A program made the position numbers and the translations under genes. A stretch of 64,000 nt of DNA from Lachnospiraceae bacterium (GTDB taxonomy: Bacteria; Bacillota; Clostridia; Lachnospirales; Lachnospiraceae): the NCBI GenBank assembly GCA_030524525.1, contig JAUNGI010000004.1, positions 56,666 through 120,665 on the forward strand. Reading direction: 5' to 3'. A model generated the notes under the pieces. The model saw only the letters and a program-made list of their open reading frames with translations. It was not told the DNA's origin and searched no databases. Positions 1 through 8,273 of the stretch are shown in pieces (positions within the stretch are counted from its first letter, which is position 1; each line of letters opens with the position of its first letter).

Positions 1-2024
1 TCTCCTATGGGGAATATTCGTTTAACAGCTTTGAAGCTCCCGCCACAAAGGGCGTGATCCTTCTTCGTGATCGGGAAAAGGAGCAGGAGATCGGAGAAGC
101 GCTGCTGCAAAAGGGCTTTGAACCGCATCCCGGCTACTATCTGCTCCGGGATGACGACGCCGTGTTCGATCTGGTGACCGGAGAGAACGAGGAGATTCGG
201 AAGCTGATGACGATCTATTATTCCGACAGCTTTGAACGGCTGCAGATTCGGAAGAAGAGCCATATTTCCTACGGCATTCACGGAAGCTCCGGCGAGGACT
301 ATCTGTCGCTGGAGATCTCCTACGAGGACATTCCGAAGGAGGAGCTGCGGGACCTGCTGCAGTCCCTGCAGTTGAAAAAACGCTTTTACCGCCTGAAGGA
401 CGGCAGCTTTCTGCTGCTCGATCAGGAGGAGCTTTCAACCGCTCTGGATCTGATCCAGTCCGTGGACGGCTCCGTGCGTCAGATGAAGGAGGGGGCGGTC
501 GCCTTCCATGCGTCGCAGCTTTCTTATCTGGAGGAGACGTTCCGCAAGCAGAACCTTGATTACCACATGGAGGACAGCCTTGTACAACTGCTGGAGGAGC
601 TTCGGCATCCGGAGGAGCTTCCGTGTCCGGAGGGCATTCGCGCGGACGTCCGGCCGTATCAGATGGTCGGCTACCGCTGGATGAAGAATTTGCAGAAGCA
701 CCGTTTCGGCGGAATTCTGGCGGACGACATGGGTCTCGGAAAAACGCTGCAGGCAATCATGTATTTGGCATCCTTTCCGGAGCAGGAGAAGCCGAGCCTT
801 GTGATCTGCCCCTCCTCGCTCATGTATAACTGGAAGGACGAGCTGGAAAATTTTGCGCCGCATCTGAAAAGTCTTATTATCTGCGGCACGCCGGAGGAGC
901 GCCGGGGAAAGATCCGCGTCGGCTGCGGCGGAATCTGGATCACGTCCTATCCGCTGCTGCATCGGGACCTGCGGCTGTATACGAATATTTCCTTCGCCAC
1001 GGTCATTATCGACGAGGCGCAGAACATCAAAAATCCGACTTCCATGAATGCCATCAGCGTAAAGCGTCTCAAGGCGGAGCATCGCTTTGCCCTGACCGGC
1101 ACGCCGATCGAAAATTCGTTGACCGAGCTCTGGTCGATCTTTGATTTTTTGATGCCGGGCTATTTGTTCTCCCATGCGAAGTTTGCCAAGTTTTATGAAA
1201 AACCGATCCACGACAAGGAGACGGAGCGGCTTTCCATGCTCAATACCCGCATCCAGCCGTTTGTGCTTCGACGGATGAAAAAGGACGTTTTGAAGGAACT
1301 GCCCGACAAGGTGGAGGAAAAGGTGCTGATTGACCTTTGCGACGAGCAGAAAAAGCTTTACGCCGCTTATCTGGAGCATTATCGGGGAGAGTTCCGACTC
1401 GATGAGGAGAACGGCTCCGTCGAGAATAATCGGATTCAGATTCTGAGCGCCCTCATGCGCCTGCGGCAGATCTGCTGTCATCCGAAGACCTTTATCGACA
1501 ACTACGAGGGCGGCAGCTCCAAGCTTGAGGTGCTGGAGGATATGATTCGGACGGCGGTGGAAAATCATCATCGGCTGCTTGTGTTCTCACAGTTTACGTC
1601 GATGCTCGCCATTATCAAGGAGCTTCTCGATCAAATGGGGATCGCCTATTTTTCGCTGGAGGGCGCGACAAAGATCAACGAGCGCATTCAGAGCGTCCGG
1701 CAGTTTAACGAGGGCGAGCGGGAGGTGTTCCTGATCTCGCTGAAGGCGGGCGGTACCGGTCTGAACCTGATCGGAGCCGATACGGTGATCCATGTGGAGC
1801 CGTGGTGGAATCCGGCGGTGGAGGAGCAGGCGACCGACCGGGCGTACCGGATCGGGCAGAAAAAAAACGTGCATGTCATTAAGATCCTTGCCAAGGGTAC
1901 GATCGAAGAAAAAATCTATCGCCTGCAAAAGAAAAAGCAGGTGCTGGCGGATTCGGTCATCTCGTCGCAGACGGATTTCCTGAGTACGCTTACCAGAGAA
2001 GAGCTTCTGGAAATATTTTCATAG
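1..2024 (+). CDS. SNF2-family DEAD-like helicase, 5' end outside window (partial)
   Basis: The reading frame is open from the first bases of the window (codon phase begins at base 3), so about 673 C-terminal residues of a longer protein are visible; full-length bacterial SNF2/Rad54-like proteins are usually about 1000 residues. The ATPase core is complete: Walker A-type motif ADDMGLGKT, Walker B-type IIDEAQ, motif III LTGTPIENS, and in the second RecA lobe LISLKAGGTGLN and the motif VI stretch ending QATDRAYRIGQ. This family translocates on double-stranded DNA using ATP; the cellular role of this bacterial subgroup is unclear. A GTG at 54 is only an internal codon. A strong terminator follows immediately, so this is the last gene of its transcript. 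Confidence 0.93.
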   Translation, partial: SYGEYSFNSFEAPATKGVILLRDREKEQEIGEALLQKGFEPHPGYYLLRDDDAVFDLVTGENEEIRKLMTIYYSDSFERLQIRKKSHISYGIHGSSGEDYLSLEISYEDIPKEELRDLLQSLQLKKRFYRLKDGSFLLLDQEELSTALDLIQSVDGSVRQMKEGAVAFHASQLSYLEETFRKQNLDYHMEDSLVQLLEELRHPEELPCPEGIRADVRPYQMVGYRWMKNLQKHRFGGILADDMGLGKTLQAIMYLASFPEQEKPSLVICPSSLMYNWKDELENFAPHLKSLIICGTPEERRGKIRVGCGGIWITSYPLLHRDLRLYTNISFATVIIDEAQNIKNPTSMNAISVKRLKAEHRFALTGTPIENSLTELWSIFDFLMPGYLFSHAKFAKFYEKPIHDKETERLSMLNTRIQPFVLRRMKKDVLKELPDKVEEKVLIDLCDEQKKLYAAYLEHYRGEFRLDEENGSVENNRIQILSALMRLRQICCHPKTFIDNYEGGSSKLEVLEDMIRTAVENHHRLLVFSQFTSMLAIIKELLDQMGIAYFSLEGATKINERIQSVRQFNEGEREVFLISLKAGGTGLNLIGADTVIHVEPWWNPAVEEQATDRAYRIGQKKNVHVIKILAKGTIEEKIYRLQKKKQVLADSVISSQTDFLSTLTREELLEIFS

Positions 2025-2040
2025 GAAACGCAAAAACAAA

Positions 2041-2068
2041 CCCCCGATAACACTATCGGGGGCGTTTT
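2041..2068. terminator. Bidirectional rho-independent terminator
   Basis: A perfect 9-bp stem (2041-2049 with 2054-2062) and a 4-nt loop are followed by GTTTTTATTTT on the + strand and by a TTTGTTTTT run on the - strand. It lies between the convergent helicase gene and the zinc-ribbon gene and can end both transcripts. Confidence 0.93.
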
Positions 2069-2085
2069 TATTTTGTAGAACTCCG

Positions 2086-4278
2086 TCAATCGTCCAAATA
2101 TTTGCTGTAATATTTTCGAACGACCGTATCCAGAAAGACCTCGTTCAGATCGCCGAACGTATCGACAAGCAGTTTTTTGATGCCTTCGATCTTGGCGTCA
2201 TAATTTTCTTCCGCCGTTGCATCCGGCGTCTCAAATGTGCGAACCGAGATCGCCGTAACGTTCGTCATCATCCAGCTGTGGAACAGCTTGGTCAGCTGCG
2301 CCCCGGTCATGGAGCACAGGAAGGTCGTCGTCTTGATTTCCTGCGGAGAAACGGTATGCTTCACGTCGGAGGGAATGCGGCCGGAAAATACTTCCGCGAC
2401 CTCGTTTGCGTTTGTGATCCGCATGTGGGAAAGCTTGACCGGTGCGGAAGCTTGGGACGAGGCTTTGTTCCCCTTCTTTTTGTATTTGCTGTAATCGGAG
2501 ACGGTACGCGGCTGATAAAAGGAAAATTCCTCCTCGGATGTGGTGTTCGGCGTATAGTCCGGAACAAATCCTGCGTAGTTATCCAGCTCGTCGGTATCCT
2601 CAAACACGATCTTCTGACCGTTCGACAGATCCTTGACCAGATTGGCCTTGCGTACGGCTTCCTTGGTCTTTTCCGCAACGATGCGGCTTTGTTCCTCCTT
2701 GCGTGCCGCCACCTTTTGCCGGAAGGCGTCCATTGCCGTTTCCTCCGGCGTCGGCTCCGGCGCTTCCTTCGGCTCGGTCTCCGGCGCATAGTCCGGAACG
2801 AAGCCATGGAAGCTGTCCTCCGGATCGTCCTCCGGGGAGACGGTGAAGGGTTTTGGCTTTCGCGGAGCCTGCCTGCGGAACGCCTCGTCGGAGGAGAGCG
2901 TAGGATCGGCGAAGGAGGAGCTGCTGCCCTTGGTTTCCGACGCAACCGACGATGCGCTTACCGATGCGTCAACGACCGCCTCAATAATATCCGTGTCGGT
3001 CGGAACTTTGATTTTCGGCTCCTGAGGCTCAAAAGAAATCGTTGCCGCATGGGACTCGCCGGAATGCGGATAGATCTCTTCGATGATCGGGGCGGCGCCG
3101 CTTTCCTCCAGCTCCAGTGTTTTGGAAAGAGAGTTGCGCTTAAAGTCGGAGAGGAAGGCAGAAAAGGCGTCCTCCTCATCGTCGTCCGGGTTGGGTTCCA
3201 TGGGAATATCGTTTGCCCCTTCCTCGGGATCTTCGGAAGCTTTCTCGACTGCGGGTTCGCTTTCTTCGCTGAAGGTCTGCGGGATCGGCTGTTCGGGGAC
3301 TTCCTCGGCGGCTTCCGGAGTCGCCGGAGTCGCATCAAGGAAGGATTCGCTCGCCGGGGGTTCCGTGACCGCACCTTCCGACTCCGTCTCTTCGTCTGCC
3401 TCGCTTATCGCGGCTTCGTCGGTCTCCGTGGTTGAACCAACCGTGTTTTCCTCGTTCTCGTCAGCGTCGGCAATCGGCTCGGCGACCGTCTCCGCGGGAC
3501 TGACTTCCTCCGTTTCTACACTTGTTTCCACGCTTGTTTCCGCACTTGGCTCATCGGCGGTATTTTGATCGGTTTCCGCAGACAATTCCTTGGCCGGGCG
3601 AGGAGTTTCGTCGGCGTCGTCCGGAAGATCCGGTTCCTCCGGATCGGTGGTCGGCTCTATGTATCCCGCCTCCGAGAGAGGCTCGGCTGGGGAGGAAGCT
3701 TTTTCGGGTGCTGCTTCCTGCTTCGGCTTGGAAATGTGCAGACGTTCCCAAAGCGACGGCTTTTTTCCGGGCGTCGGCTCTTTCGAAAGCGTTGGCGCCT
3801 CGACCGGGGCGGGAACCGGTTCTTCGACCGGAAGCGGCAGCTCCGCCGGAGCCGGCATCGGTTCTTCGATGGGGGCGGGTTCCTCAACGGAAGCCGGCGT
3901 TTCCGCCGGGGCGGGAACCGGAGTCTGCTCGGGAGCGGGAACCGGAGGTTCCTCTGCGGAAGCCGAAACCGGCGGTTCCGCCGCCTCCTTTTTCTTCTTG
4001 GCTTCCGTCATGTAGAGACGAAGCAGTTTGACGGCACGCATCGCCTCTTTTTTTTCGACATAGATTTTATAAGTGTCTTCCCGCATGGAGTATTCATAGG
4101 TACCCTCCAGCCCCTGCTCGTGCATATAGGAGATAAAATGCTCGGCGGCGCTTTCCTGCCGCAGGGAGAAAACGGATACCGTTGTATTCTGTGCGGTGTT
4201 CACCAGCGAAACATTGCAGGTCGGGCAAATGGTTACTTCGCTCGGAAATTCCTTTTTACATACTGGACAAAATGGCAT
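2086..4278 (-). CDS. Zinc-ribbon protein with long acidic/Pro-rich linker
   Basis: A protein of about 730 residues with no assigned function. The start chosen is the ATG at 4278, preceded by GGAGGGAATTATT; an upstream ATG gives an implausible leader. The N-terminus is a CPVC...CPTC zinc ribbon (Cys 4, 7, 18, 21), followed to about residue 110 by a compact domain resembling DUF2007-type modules. Roughly residues 110-430 are low-complexity Pro/Glu/Ala repeats rich in acidic residues, and there are two copies of a short GFVPDY(A/T)P motif in the second half. The last 110 residues are again globular and probably conserved. No signal peptide or membrane segment is seen. It is the second gene after the smaller paralogue at 4369-5409 (90-bp gap) and probably shares its promoter. 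Confidence 0.8.
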   Translation of the reverse strand: MPFCPVCKKEFPSEVTICPTCNVSLVNTAQNTTVSVFSLRQESAAEHFISYMHEQGLEGTYEYSMREDTYKIYVEKKEAMRAVKLLRLYMTEAKKKKEAAEPPVSASAEEPPVPAPEQTPVPAPAETPASVEEPAPIEEPMPAPAELPLPVEEPVPAPVEAPTLSKEPTPGKKPSLWERLHISKPKQEAAPEKASSPAEPLSEAGYIEPTTDPEEPDLPDDADETPRPAKELSAETDQNTADEPSAETSVETSVETEEVSPAETVAEPIADADENEENTVGSTTETDEAAISEADEETESEGAVTEPPASESFLDATPATPEAAEEVPEQPIPQTFSEESEPAVEKASEDPEEGANDIPMEPNPDDDEEDAFSAFLSDFKRNSLSKTLELEESGAAPIIEEIYPHSGESHAATISFEPQEPKIKVPTDTDIIEAVVDASVSASSVASETKGSSSSFADPTLSSDEAFRRQAPRKPKPFTVSPEDDPEDSFHGFVPDYAPETEPKEAPEPTPEETAMDAFRQKVAARKEEQSRIVAEKTKEAVRKANLVKDLSNGQKIVFEDTDELDNYAGFVPDYTPNTTSEEEFSFYQPRTVSDYSKYKKKGNKASSQASAPVKLSHMRITNANEVAEVFSGRIPSDVKHTVSPQEIKTTTFLCSMTGAQLTKLFHSWMMTNVTAISVRTFETPDATAEENYDAKIEGIKKLLVDTFGDLNEVFLDTVVRKYYSKYLDD

Positions 4279-4368
4279 AATAATTCCCTCCGTTCTTATG
4301 TTCATTATAAATAAAAGCAGAGCGGATTTCAATTGAATTTTCGTTATTTTTCCTGCTTTGACGAAAAA

Positions 4369-5409
4369 TCAATCGGTTTCGTCGGCGGAAAATTCCGCAT
4401 TGTAAAAATCGTCCGCATACTGATAAGCCGCATTTTCGGAAAGCTCGGGATAGGCCGCCAAAATGCTCTTTGCCATCCAATCCAGACGGACAATAACGAT
4501 TTCCTCCGGGGAGAGCCCGTCCTCGTTCAGCGCTGCAAAAGCCTCCGGCGTGAACGTCTCCTTCATCCAAAGATTCAGACGCTCGCGCAGCTTTTCCTCC
4601 TCGTCCGCTTTGGACTTGTAGGTCTGATACTGCCGCCATGTGTATATGCCGGCGCCCAGCAGGACCGAAAAGAAAATCAGCAGCAGACACTGGGAAAAGC
4701 CCCGTTCAAAGTGCGAGAGGATTCCGGCAATATTCAAAAACATATAGACGATCCCCAAGGCTCCGAACAGGATCAGCGTAACGGCGGAGCCGTAGGTGTC
4801 CTCCGCTTTGTGCTTCATCGACTCATAGGAGCCGCCGCTCGGATGCAGAAGCTCTCTGGCAACGTCCTCCACGGAGTCCTCTTCGGTCAGCTCCCGGTCG
4901 GAAAGACCTCCGTCGTCAAAAGCGGGCTCCTCGTTGTCTGGCGGAGCGTCTGCTCTCGAAGCATCCTCGTTCGGAGCGTCTGCTTCCGAAACGTCGGTTC
5001 CCGAAGCGCCGATCGTTTCCTGTTGAAAGCGCAGAATATCCTTCTGCACCTGTTTGGGGATATTTGCGTGCAGCAGGTCGGCGGCCGCTTCCTCCTGCCG
5101 GATCTCCTCCCCCAGTTCACCGCCAAGCTCCATCAAAAGAAAGGTTTCCCAAGCCGCCTTTACTTTATTCTCATACTTCGGCAGAACATAGAGATTAAAT
5201 CGGGCGTCCTCCAAATGATATTCGGTCTCAACAGAAATTTTGGAATATTCCAGATATTTTTTGAATTTTCCAAAAACACGCTCGCTCTTGATGCGAAGCA
5301 GAAGGTTTTGCTTTGCGTGGGGAAGCACCTCCACCAACGCAACGTGACAGTCGGCGCATTCGGTAACGCCTTCTCGGTATTCCATTTTGCAAATCGGACA
5401 AAAAGCCAT
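4369..5409 (-). CDS. Zinc-ribbon membrane protein (paralogue of its downstream neighbour)
   Basis: 346 residues, function unknown. It starts with the same module as the next gene: a CPIC...CADC zinc ribbon (Cys 4, 7, 18, 21) and a DUF2007-like domain to about residue 110. Then come a helical segment, an acidic linker with Asp-Ala-rich repeats, two hydrophobic helices (about 208-230 and 238-258) and a soluble helical C-terminus. The topology suggests a cytoplasmic zinc ribbon tethered to the membrane. The start is supported by GGAGG six bases upstream of the ATG and by a good promoter at 5443-5471. Pairing with the second zinc-ribbon protein suggests they act together. Confidence 0.8.
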   Translation of the reverse strand: MAFCPICKMEYREGVTECADCHVALVEVLPHAKQNLLLRIKSERVFGKFKKYLEYSKISVETEYHLEDARFNLYVLPKYENKVKAAWETFLLMELGGELGEEIRQEEAAADLLHANIPKQVQKDILRFQQETIGASGTDVSEADAPNEDASRADAPPDNEEPAFDDGGLSDRELTEEDSVEDVARELLHPSGGSYESMKHKAEDTYGSAVTLILFGALGIVYMFLNIAGILSHFERGFSQCLLLIFFSVLLGAGIYTWRQYQTYKSKADEEEKLRERLNLWMKETFTPEAFAALNEDGLSPEEIVIVRLDWMAKSILAAYPELSENAAYQYADDFYNAEFSADETD

Positions 5410-5442
5410 GACAATCCTCCGGTCATCATCTTGATAAAAACT

Positions 5443-5471
5443 ATTATATTGCAGGAAAGAAGGAAATACAA
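5443..5471 (-). promoter_or_regulatory. Sigma-A type promoter for the zinc-ribbon operon
   Basis: Read on the - strand, TTGTAT, a 17-nt spacer and a perfect TATAAT. Its -35 element lies 6 bp from the -35 element of the divergent radical SAM promoter, so one protein bound between them could control both directions. Confidence 0.75.
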
Positions 5472-5477
5472 GATTTT

Positions 5478-5506
5478 TTGCTTTTTCTCCGCGCCTGTGT
5501 TATGAT
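5478..5506 (+). promoter_or_regulatory. Sigma-A type promoter for the radical SAM / rng operon
   Basis: TTGCTT (5478-5483), a 17-nt spacer and TATGAT (5501-5506), about 45 bp upstream of the radical SAM start codon. Confidence 0.75.
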
Positions 5507-5550
5507 AACGTCATTAGGCGACATTCCGAACGGGAGGAACGGTTAAGATT

Positions 5551-7464
5551 ATGAGAAAATTAGCGCTGTCCGAGGAAATTCTGCTGCAGGTGGAAAAGCC
5601 TGCGCGGTATATCGGCGGAGAGATCAATATGATAAAAAAGGACTTGGATCAGGTCGATGTTCGGTTCTGCATGTGCTTTCCGGACGTTTATGAGGTGGGA
5701 ATGTCCCATCTGGGCATTCAAATTATATACGATATGCTGAACAAGCAGGAGCATACTTGGTGCGAGCGCGTGTATTCCCCTTGGGTGGATCTTGACGCGA
5801 TCATGCGCCGGGAACACATTCCGCTGTTCGCGCTGGAATCGCAGGACCCGGTGAAGGAATTCGACTTTCTTGGGATCACCTTACAGTACGAAATGTGCTA
5901 CACGAACGTGCTGCAAATTCTTGATCTGGCGCAGATCCCGCTGCATTCCGCGGAACGGGGCGAGGACGATCCGATCGTGGTGGGCGGCGGACCGTGCAGC
6001 TACAATCCGGAGCCGATCGCGGAATTTTTTGACTTCTTTTATCTGGGCGAGGGCGAGACGCGTTATTTTGAGCTTTTGGATCTGTACCGCTCCTATAAAA
6101 AGGCGGGAAAAAGCCGCCGGGAATTTCTGCGCGCCGTCGCCAAGGTGCCGGGCATGTATGTTCCGTCGCTCTACCGGGCGACCTACCATGAGGACGGGAC
6201 GCTGGCTTCGTTTTCCCCGATCGCCGAAGACGTTCCGGCGCGCATCCGAAAAGAGGTGGAGACGAACGTCAGCGATACGTTCTATCCCGAGAAGCCGTTG
6301 GTGCCTTACCTGAAGGTCATTCAGGACCGCGTCGTGCTGGAGATCCAGCGGGGCTGCATCCGGGGCTGCCGCTTCTGTCAGGCGGGGATGGTCTATCGTC
6401 CCATCCGCGAGCGCTCGACGGAATACCTGAAAACACTGGCGGAGCGGATGCTGGCGGCGACCGGGCAGGAGGAGATCACCCTCAGCTCCCTGAGCTCCAG
6501 CGATTATTCCAAGCTTCCGGAGCTGGTTTATTATCTGATCGACAAATACAAAGAAAAATACGTCAACATTTCCCTGCCGTCGCTGCGCATCGACGCCTTT
6601 GCGCTGGACGTGATGAGCAAGGTACAGGATATCAGCAAGAGCAGTCTGACGTTTGCGCCGGAGGCGGGGACGCAGCGCATGCGCAACGTGATCAACAAGG
6701 GACTGACGGAGGAAGACATTCTGACCGGCGCGATGGACGCCTTTCGGGGCGGCTGGAACAAGGTAAAGCTGTATTTTATGCTTGGTCTGCCGACCGAGCA
6801 GCCCGAGGACGTGCAGGGCATTGCCTATCTTGCCGAAAAGATCGCGGAGGAATATTATACGCTGCCGAAGGACAAGCGGAACGGAAAGGTCGGCGTTACG
6901 ATCAGCACCTCGTATTTCATTCCCAAGCCCTTTACTCCGTTTCAGTGGGCGCCGATGATCCCGCGGGAGCGCTTTTTGGAGCATCAGCGTCTCTTGCAGG
7001 CGACGGTTCGCGAGCAGCGCAATCGGAAAAGCCTGTCCTACCATTGGCACGATGCGGAAACCAGCGAGCTGGAAGGGATCTTGGCGCGCGGCGACCGGCG
7101 GCTTGCCAAGTCCATTGAGGAGGCGTACCGTGCGGGCTGCATTTACGACGCGTGGTCGGAATATTTTCAATACGACAAATGGCAGGAGGTCTTTGCCCGG
7201 AACGGCGTGACCGCGGAGTTTTACAATCTGCGGGAGCGCGGCAAAGATGAGCTGCTGCCGTGGGATTTTATCGACGTGGGCGTGTCCCGTCGGTACCTTT
7301 GGAACGAATACGAACGGGCGAAGCGGGAAACGGTCACGCCGAACTGCCGGAAAAAGTGCATGGGCTGCGGGGCGGCCGCCTTTGGCTGCGGCGTATGCTT
7401 CGAGGAACGCCAGCCGGACGGCAGCAGCGTTTATTACGACGCAAGCCCGAATACCGCCGGATGA
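5551..7464 (+). CDS. Radical SAM protein, TIGR03960-type
   Basis: 637 residues. The radical SAM cluster motif CIRGCRFC (Cys 269, 273, 276) binds the 4Fe-4S cluster that cleaves S-adenosylmethionine. The N-terminal 200 residues resemble a B12-binding-like fold seen in this family (FPDVYEVGMSHLG, VVGGGPCSYNPEP). The C-terminus carries a second Cys-rich stretch (NCRKKCMGCG...GCGVC) that could hold another metal site. The start ATG has GGGAGGAACGG upstream. The next gene (DUF2344) follows after 20 bp; the two are fused or adjacent in many Clostridia and Actinobacteria, always near rng and rplU, which points to a role linked to RNA or ribosome modification, but the substrate is unknown. Confidence 0.92.
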   Translation: MRKLALSEEILLQVEKPARYIGGEINMIKKDLDQVDVRFCMCFPDVYEVGMSHLGIQIIYDMLNKQEHTWCERVYSPWVDLDAIMRREHIPLFALESQDPVKEFDFLGITLQYEMCYTNVLQILDLAQIPLHSAERGEDDPIVVGGGPCSYNPEPIAEFFDFFYLGEGETRYFELLDLYRSYKKAGKSRREFLRAVAKVPGMYVPSLYRATYHEDGTLASFSPIAEDVPARIRKEVETNVSDTFYPEKPLVPYLKVIQDRVVLEIQRGCIRGCRFCQAGMVYRPIRERSTEYLKTLAERMLAATGQEEITLSSLSSSDYSKLPELVYYLIDKYKEKYVNISLPSLRIDAFALDVMSKVQDISKSSLTFAPEAGTQRMRNVINKGLTEEDILTGAMDAFRGGWNKVKLYFMLGLPTEQPEDVQGIAYLAEKIAEEYYTLPKDKRNGKVGVTISTSYFIPKPFTPFQWAPMIPRERFLEHQRLLQATVREQRNRKSLSYHWHDAETSELEGILARGDRRLAKSIEEAYRAGCIYDAWSEYFQYDKWQEVFARNGVTAEFYNLRERGKDELLPWDFIDVGVSRRYLWNEYERAKRETVTPNCRKKCMGCGAAAFGCGVCFEERQPDGSSVYYDASPNTAG

Positions 7465-7484
7465 TTTTGAACATGGAGGATACT

Positions 7485-8273
7485 ATGAGAGCCAGAATTC
7501 GCTTTTCCAAATTCGGGAGCATGAAATTTCTTGGACATCTGGACGTGATGCGCTATTTTCAGAAGGCGATCCGTCGAACCGATCTGGACGTATGCTATTC
7601 CGAGGGGTTCCATCCCCATCAGATCATGAGCTTTGCGCAGCCGCTGTCCGTCTCGCTGACAAGCGACGGAGAATATTTTGACGTGGAATTCCGAACCGAG
7701 CATTCCGAGGCGGAGCTTCTGGAAAAGCTGTCGGCGGTTATGGGGGACGAATTTGCCGTGTCCCGTGCGACGCGTCTGAACGACTATGTAAAGCATACGA
7801 AAAAAGTTACGAGCATGTCGCTGATCTGTGCGGCGGCTTATTATATCGAGGCAAAGCCCAAGGTCCCGGTTTCCTTAAAGCATATCCGCAGCTTTGCGGA
7901 GGCGGAGACCTTTCCGGTGCTTCGGAAGACCAAGTCCTCCGAGCGGGAATTTGACCTGATGAGCGGCGTCCGGGAGCTCTGGCTTTTGCAGGAGGGGCAG
8001 CCGGTCTGCCTGCGAGCGGCGGAGCCTTCGCTGTTTACCGAGGAGCTTTGGCGCACGGGACTTGCCCATTGGGAGGGGGAGCCTTCCTGCGCGGGCTTTG
8101 CCTGTCTTGTGGATGCGGGAAGCGAAAAGAACGTTTCCGCCGATCTGGTGGCGGGAGCCGTCAGCCAAATCGCCGGCATTCCCTATCGCGGGACGGATTA
8201 CCATATTCACCGGATGGAGCTGTTCGGGACGGACGGCGGAAAGGCGGTTCCCTTATGGAAAATCGTCTTATAG
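7485..8273 (+). CDS. DUF2344 / TIGR03936 family protein
   Basis: 262 residues. The start is the ATG at 7485, just after GGAGGA (spacing 4, rather short); an ATG at 7473 overlaps that Shine-Dalgarno sequence and would have none of its own. The N-terminus (RIRFSKFGSMKFLGHLDVMR...) is the family signature; conserved features include the EGFHPHQIMSFAQPL stretch. It is a constant partner of the preceding radical SAM protein and probably supplies its RNA or substrate-binding half; this is inference from co-occurrence. It overlaps the RNase G start by 19 bp, so translation is probably coupled. Confidence 0.88.
   Translation: MRARIRFSKFGSMKFLGHLDVMRYFQKAIRRTDLDVCYSEGFHPHQIMSFAQPLSVSLTSDGEYFDVEFRTEHSEAELLEKLSAVMGDEFAVSRATRLNDYVKHTKKVTSMSLICAAAYYIEAKPKVPVSLKHIRSFAEAETFPVLRKTKSSEREFDLMSGVRELWLLQEGQPVCLRAAEPSLFTEELWRTGLAHWEGEPSCAGFACLVDAGSEKNVSADLVAGAVSQIAGIPYRGTDYHIHRMELFGTDGGKAVPLWKIVL

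Noticed and set aside
435-1571. Long open frame antisense to the SNF2 helicase gene
   Set aside because: It mirrors a gene with all helicase motifs, has no ribosome binding site and no recognisable protein pattern.
2278-3435. Open frames on the + strand across the zinc-ribbon gene
   Set aside because: They arise from the GC-rich Pro/Glu repeats of the gene on the other strand and have low-complexity Arg/Gly/Phe content.
2086-4278. Repeat array as a CRISPR or satellite
   Set aside because: The DNA repetition is explained by codons for Pro/Glu-rich protein repeats; there are no uniform repeats with spacers.
5881-7170. 429-codon open frame antisense to the radical SAM gene
   Set aside because: It is an opposite-strand shadow of a gene with a clear CxxxCxxC motif and lacks a start signal.
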